A stretch of 22,597 nucleotides of DNA. Source: a virus. Shown here piece after piece: positions 20,291-22,597 of the stretch. How positions within the stretch are numbered: position 1 is the first letter of the stretch; each line of letters begins with the position of its first letter. The position numbers and the translations under genes are program-made. Location of the stretch: positions 1 to 22,597 of IMG/VR virus record IMGVR_UViG_3300010296_000101; one strand, 5' to 3'. The notes beneath the pieces were generated by a model. It did no database searches and had not been told where the DNA came from. It worked only from the letters and a program-made list of their open reading frames with translations.

Positions 20291-20400
20291 AACGGTTACG
20301 AAATGTAACGTTCTTCTGCCGCTTGACGGAGACTAGGCAGACCAATCCGTCTCTCATATCCTCGCTAAGGGTGCGAGGAAATAGTAACTCCACCATTTCC
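20291..20400 (+). ncRNA. structured 5' leader of psbA, possible PhotoRC-type RNA
   Basis: Four elements can fold. First, a hairpin of AACG+TTAC with GTAA+CGTT and one bulged G (20291-20312). Second, an H-type pseudoknot in which TCTGCC (20315-20320) pairs with GGCAGA (20336-20341), while GACGGA (20325-20330) pairs with TCCGTC (20346-20351). Third, a 7-bp hairpin TCCTCGC/GCGAGGA (20359-20379). Fourth, GGAAAT/ATTTCC (20377-20400), which competes with the third stem. PhotoRC RNAs are known structured leaders found upstream of psbA in marine cyanobacterial and phage sequences; membership here is inferred from position and structure. Confidence 0.6.
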
Positions 20401-20429
20401 CTGATGGTCTTACTTCACGTTAACTCTCA

Positions 20430-21512
20430 ATGGCAAGTTCAACTCTCTCAAATCGTGGTGGCGTATCCACCTGGGAATCATTCTGCGAATGGGTCACAAG
20501 CACCAATAACCGTCTGTATGTCGGTTGGTTCGGTGTCCTGATGATTCCGACGCTGCTGGCAGCAACAGTATGTTTCATCACTGCCTTCGTTGCAGCACCC
20601 CCCGTCGATATTGACGGCATTCGCGAACCAGTTGCTGGTTCACTCATGTATGGTAACAACATCATCTCTGGTGCTGTTGTTCCCTCTTCTAACGCAATCG
20701 GACTTCACTTCTATCCCATCTGGGAAGCAGCCTCTCTCGATGAGTGGTTGTATAACGGTGGTCCTTACCAACTCGTAGTCTTCCACTTCCTCATTGGCGT
20801 CTTCTGCTACATGGGTCGTGAGTGGGAATTGTCCTATCGTCTGGGTATGCGCCCTTGGATCTGTGTTGCTTACTCCGCTCCCGTCGCTGCCGCAAGCGCC
20901 GTCTTCCTCGTCTACCCCTTTGGTCAAGGTAGTTTTTCTGACGGTATGCCTCTTGGTATCTCTGGTACGTTTAACTACATGCTGGTCTTCCAAGCTGAGC
21001 ACAATATCCTTATGCATCCGTTCCACATGCTCGGTGTTGCTGGGGTATTCGGTGGATCTCTTTTCTCTGCTATGCATGGAAGTCTCGTTACTTCCTCGCT
21101 CGTTCGTGAAACGACTGAGACAGAATCGCAGAACTATGGTTACAAGTTTGGTCAAGAAGAAGAGACCTACAACATCGTGGCAGCTCATGGATACTTCGGT
21201 CGCCTGATCTTCCAGTATGCATCCTTCAACAACTCCCGTTCACTGCACTTCTTCCTCGCAGCATGGCCTGTTGTTGGCATCTGGTTCACTGCTCTTGGTG
21301 TTAGCACCATGGCATTCAACCTGAACGGTTTCAACTTCAACCAGTCTATCCAAGATAGTCAGGGCAAAGTCCTGAACACCTGGGCTGATGTGCTGAACCG
21401 TGCTGGTCTGGGCATGGAAGTGATGCACGAGCGTAATGCTCACAACTTCCCTCTGGATCTTGCTGCTGCTGAGTCCACTCCTGTGGCACTCACCGCACCT
21501 GCTATCGGTTGA
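20430..21512 (+). CDS. psbA: photosystem II reaction centre D1 protein
   Basis: 360 residues, full length with no intron. D1 binds the reaction-centre chlorophylls and the Mn cluster in the thylakoid membrane and turns over fast in light. Five membrane helices are present. Key residues seen: TyrZ in [11 protein letters not shown], the SDGMPLG aspartate, [10 protein letters not shown] (His ligands), and the C-terminal [14 protein letters not shown] Mn-cluster ligands followed by the processed tail after DLA. The residue at canonical position 130 (131 here, GREWEL) is Glu, the high-light D1 type. It has its own dual promoter, a structured leader and a strong terminator. Confidence 0.98.
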   Translation: MASSTLSNRGGVSTWESFCEWVTSTNNRLYVGWFGVLMIPTLLAATVCFITAFVAAPPVDIDGIREPVAGSLMYGNNIISGAVVPSSNAIGLHFYPIWEAASLDEWLYNGGPYQLVVFHFLIGVFCYMGREWELSYRLGMRPWICVAYSAPVAAASAVFLVYPFGQGSFSDGMPLGISGTFNYMLVFQAEHNILMHPFHMLGVAGVFGGSLFSAMHGSLVTSSLVRETTETESQNYGYKFGQEEETYNIVAAHGYFGRLIFQYASFNNSRSLHFFLAAWPVVGIWFTALGVSTMAFNLNGFNFNQSIQDSQGKVLNTWADVLNRAGLGMEVMHERNAHNFPLDLAAAESTPVALTAPAIG

Positions 21513-21532
21513 TAGTATACTCAACCCAACCC

Positions 21533-21559
21533 AAGGGTCCTTCGGGACCCTTTCTTTTT
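21533..21559 (+). terminator. Rho-independent terminator of psbA
   Basis: AAGGGTCC / GGACCCTT (8 bp) closed by a very stable TTCG tetraloop and followed by TCTTTTT. It separates psbA from psbD. Confidence 0.92.
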
Positions 21560-21577
21560 CTCCAACAATGTAAAGTT

Positions 21578-21715
21578 ATGCTAACTTCGGAGACACCTTT
21601 CAAACTTGCCGAGATCATTCAAGATACTTGGCCGCAACTGTACTACTTAAAGGATAGAAAAGATGGTCGCTTCAACTCTCAGTCCCCCAAGGAGGGGGTG
21701 GTTCGATGTCCTTGA
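21578..21715 (+). CDS. 45-residue ORF overlapping psbD start
   Basis: Begins [20 protein letters not shown] and runs 53 bases into psbD in another frame. The first 25 codons lie outside psbD and look coding-like (helix, TWPQLYYL); the rest may be forced by psbD. It might couple translation into psbD or be a chance ORF. Confidence 0.35.
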   Translation: MLTSETPFKLAEIIQDTWPQLYYLKDRKDGRFNSQSPKEGVVRCP

Positions 21716-22597
21716 TGACTGGCTTAAACGGGATCGCTTTGTATTTGTGGGCTGGTCTGGACTTCTTCTTTTTCCCACTGCTTATCTTGCAATCGGTGGC
21801 TGGCTTACGGGCACGACATTTGTCACAAGTTGGTTCACCCACGGACTTGCAAGTTCGTACCTTGAAGGTGCTAATTTCCTTACAGCGGCTGTGTCAACGC
21901 CTGCTGATGCTATGGGTCATTCTCTTCTTCTACTTTGGGGTCCTGAGTCTCAGGGGGACATTATCAGGTGGTTCCAACTTGGAGGACTCTGGAATTTTGT
22001 GGCGCTCCACGGAGCCTTTGCTCTCATAGGATTTATGCTTCGGCAGTTTGAAATCAGTCGTCTCGTAGGGATTAGACCGTACAATGCAATCGCTTTCTCT
22101 GGTCCTATCGCTGTGTTTGTCAGCGTGTTCCTCATCTATCCTCTTGGGCAGTCAAGTTGGTTCTTCGCACCTTCCTTTGGAGTTGCAGCAATCTTCCGCT
22201 TCCTGCTCTTCCTGCAAGGGTTCCACAACTGGACCTTGAATCCCTTCCATATGATGGGTGTAGCAGGTATCCTGGGTGGTGCATTGCTCTCTGCTATTCA
22301 TGGTGTTACAGTAGAGAACACTCTGTATCAAGATGGTGAACAAGCAAACACTTTCAAGGCATTCGACTCTACCCAAGAAGAAGAAACGTACTCTATGGTC
22401 ACTGCCAACCGTTTCTGGTCTCAGATCTTTGGTATTGCTTTCAGCAATAAGCGTTGGTTGCACTTCTTTATGCTTTTCGTTCCTGTTATGGGACTTTGGA
22501 CAAGTTCTATTGGTATCATTGGTCTCGCACTCAATCTTCGTGCTTATGACTTTGTGTCTCAGGAAGTTAGAGCAGCAGAGGATCCAGAGTTTGAAAC
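21663..22597 (+). CDS. psbD: photosystem II reaction centre D2 protein (3' end outside window)
   Basis: About 311 codons are seen, with no stop before the window end; roughly 40 residues of the usual 350 are missing. D2 pairs with D1 in the photosystem II core. The start ([20 protein letters not shown]) is the standard D2 N-terminus after a short variable [10 protein letters not shown]. TyrD lies in [14 protein letters not shown], the chlorophyll/iron-ligand region in [14 protein letters not shown], and the FNxNK-like loop is visible later. The frame has no interruption. A weak AAAGGA precedes the ATG. No promoter motif was found between the psbA terminator and this start. Confidence 0.96.
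   Translation, partial: MVASTLSPPRRGWFDVLDDWLKRDRFVFVGWSGLLLFPTAYLAIGGWLTGTTFVTSWFTHGLASSYLEGANFLTAAVSTPADAMGHSLLLLWGPESQGDIIRWFQLGGLWNFVALHGAFALIGFMLRQFEISRLVGIRPYNAIAFSGPIAVFVSVFLIYPLGQSSWFFAPSFGVAAIFRFLLFLQGFHNWTLNPFHMMGVAGILGGALLSAIHGVTVENTLYQDGEQANTFKAFDSTQEEETYSMVTANRFWSQIFGIAFSNKRWLHFFMLFVPVMGLWTSSIGIIGLALNLRAYDFVSQEVRAAEDPEFE

Noticed and set aside
20640-21188. 182-residue open frame on the - strand opposite psbA
   Set aside because: psbA conservation fully explains the sequence. Antisense RNA to psbA is possible in cyanophages, but nothing here shows a promoter for it.
20430-21512. Possible group I intron or homing endonuclease in psbA
   Set aside because: Some cyanophage psbA genes carry an intron, but this frame is continuous with all expected helices and no insertion.

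Overview
The window reads as part of the genome of a T4-like cyanophage (a myovirus of marine Synechococcus or Prochlorococcus; the fairly balanced base composition leans to Synechococcus, by inference). It combines T4-type genes (gp61 primase, class Ia ribonucleotide reductase NrdA/NrdB, late promoters of the TATAAATA type) with cyanobacterial auxiliary genes: psbA, psbD, two high-light-inducible proteins, the transaldolase talC, a MazG-type pyrophosphohydrolase and a peroxiredoxin. Every supported gene is on the + strand, packed with ATGA-type overlaps.

Layout. 1-818: end of a mazG-like gene and a small partner. 840-7274: a late/virion block. It opens with three unusual nucleic-acid or nucleotide-handling proteins: an SH3-like plus PD-(D/E)XK-like protein, a ligase-like covalent nucleotidyltransferase, and an NMNAT-like adenylyltransferase. 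Two low-complexity structural-type proteins, a small helical protein and an Ig-like virion protein follow. T4-type late promoter motifs sit in front of the transcription units. 7293-9438: three conserved-looking proteins of unknown function and the gp61 primase. 9435-12997: nrdA and nrdB, separated by a short region that holds a 15-bp hairpin, a second hairpin and a small ribbon-helix-helix-like ORF. 12960-14418: very small genes, including two with a YRGxxY motif and a 24-nt spaced repeat, closed by a strong terminator.

14479-18112: talC, small ORFs, a PD-(D/E)XK nuclease-like protein, three 2-oxoglutarate/Fe(II) oxygenase-like proteins, and tRNA-Arg(TCT) and tRNA-Val(TAC). 18125-22597: the photosynthesis region, with hli, a peroxiredoxin, a second mini-hli, two small ORFs, psbA and psbD (cut by the window end). 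Three promoters of the form TTGACA-N17-TATNNT lie over the 3' ends of upstream genes. The one before psbA overlaps a perfect TATAAATA late motif, so psbA could be transcribed both early and late. Its 5' leader can fold into hairpins and an H-type pseudoknot and may belong to the PhotoRC class of psbA-associated RNAs.

Together the genes support phage DNA synthesis (primase, NrdAB, MazG), redirect host carbon flow toward the pentose phosphate pathway (TalC) and keep photosystem II running during infection (D1, D2, Hli, peroxiredoxin). The most open-ended parts are the three-gene nuclease-like/ligase-like/adenylyltransferase-like cassette, the nrdA-nrdB junction and the psbA leader. No insertion sequence, CRISPR array, intron or homing endonuclease was seen, and no stretch over 300 bases lacks a gene.
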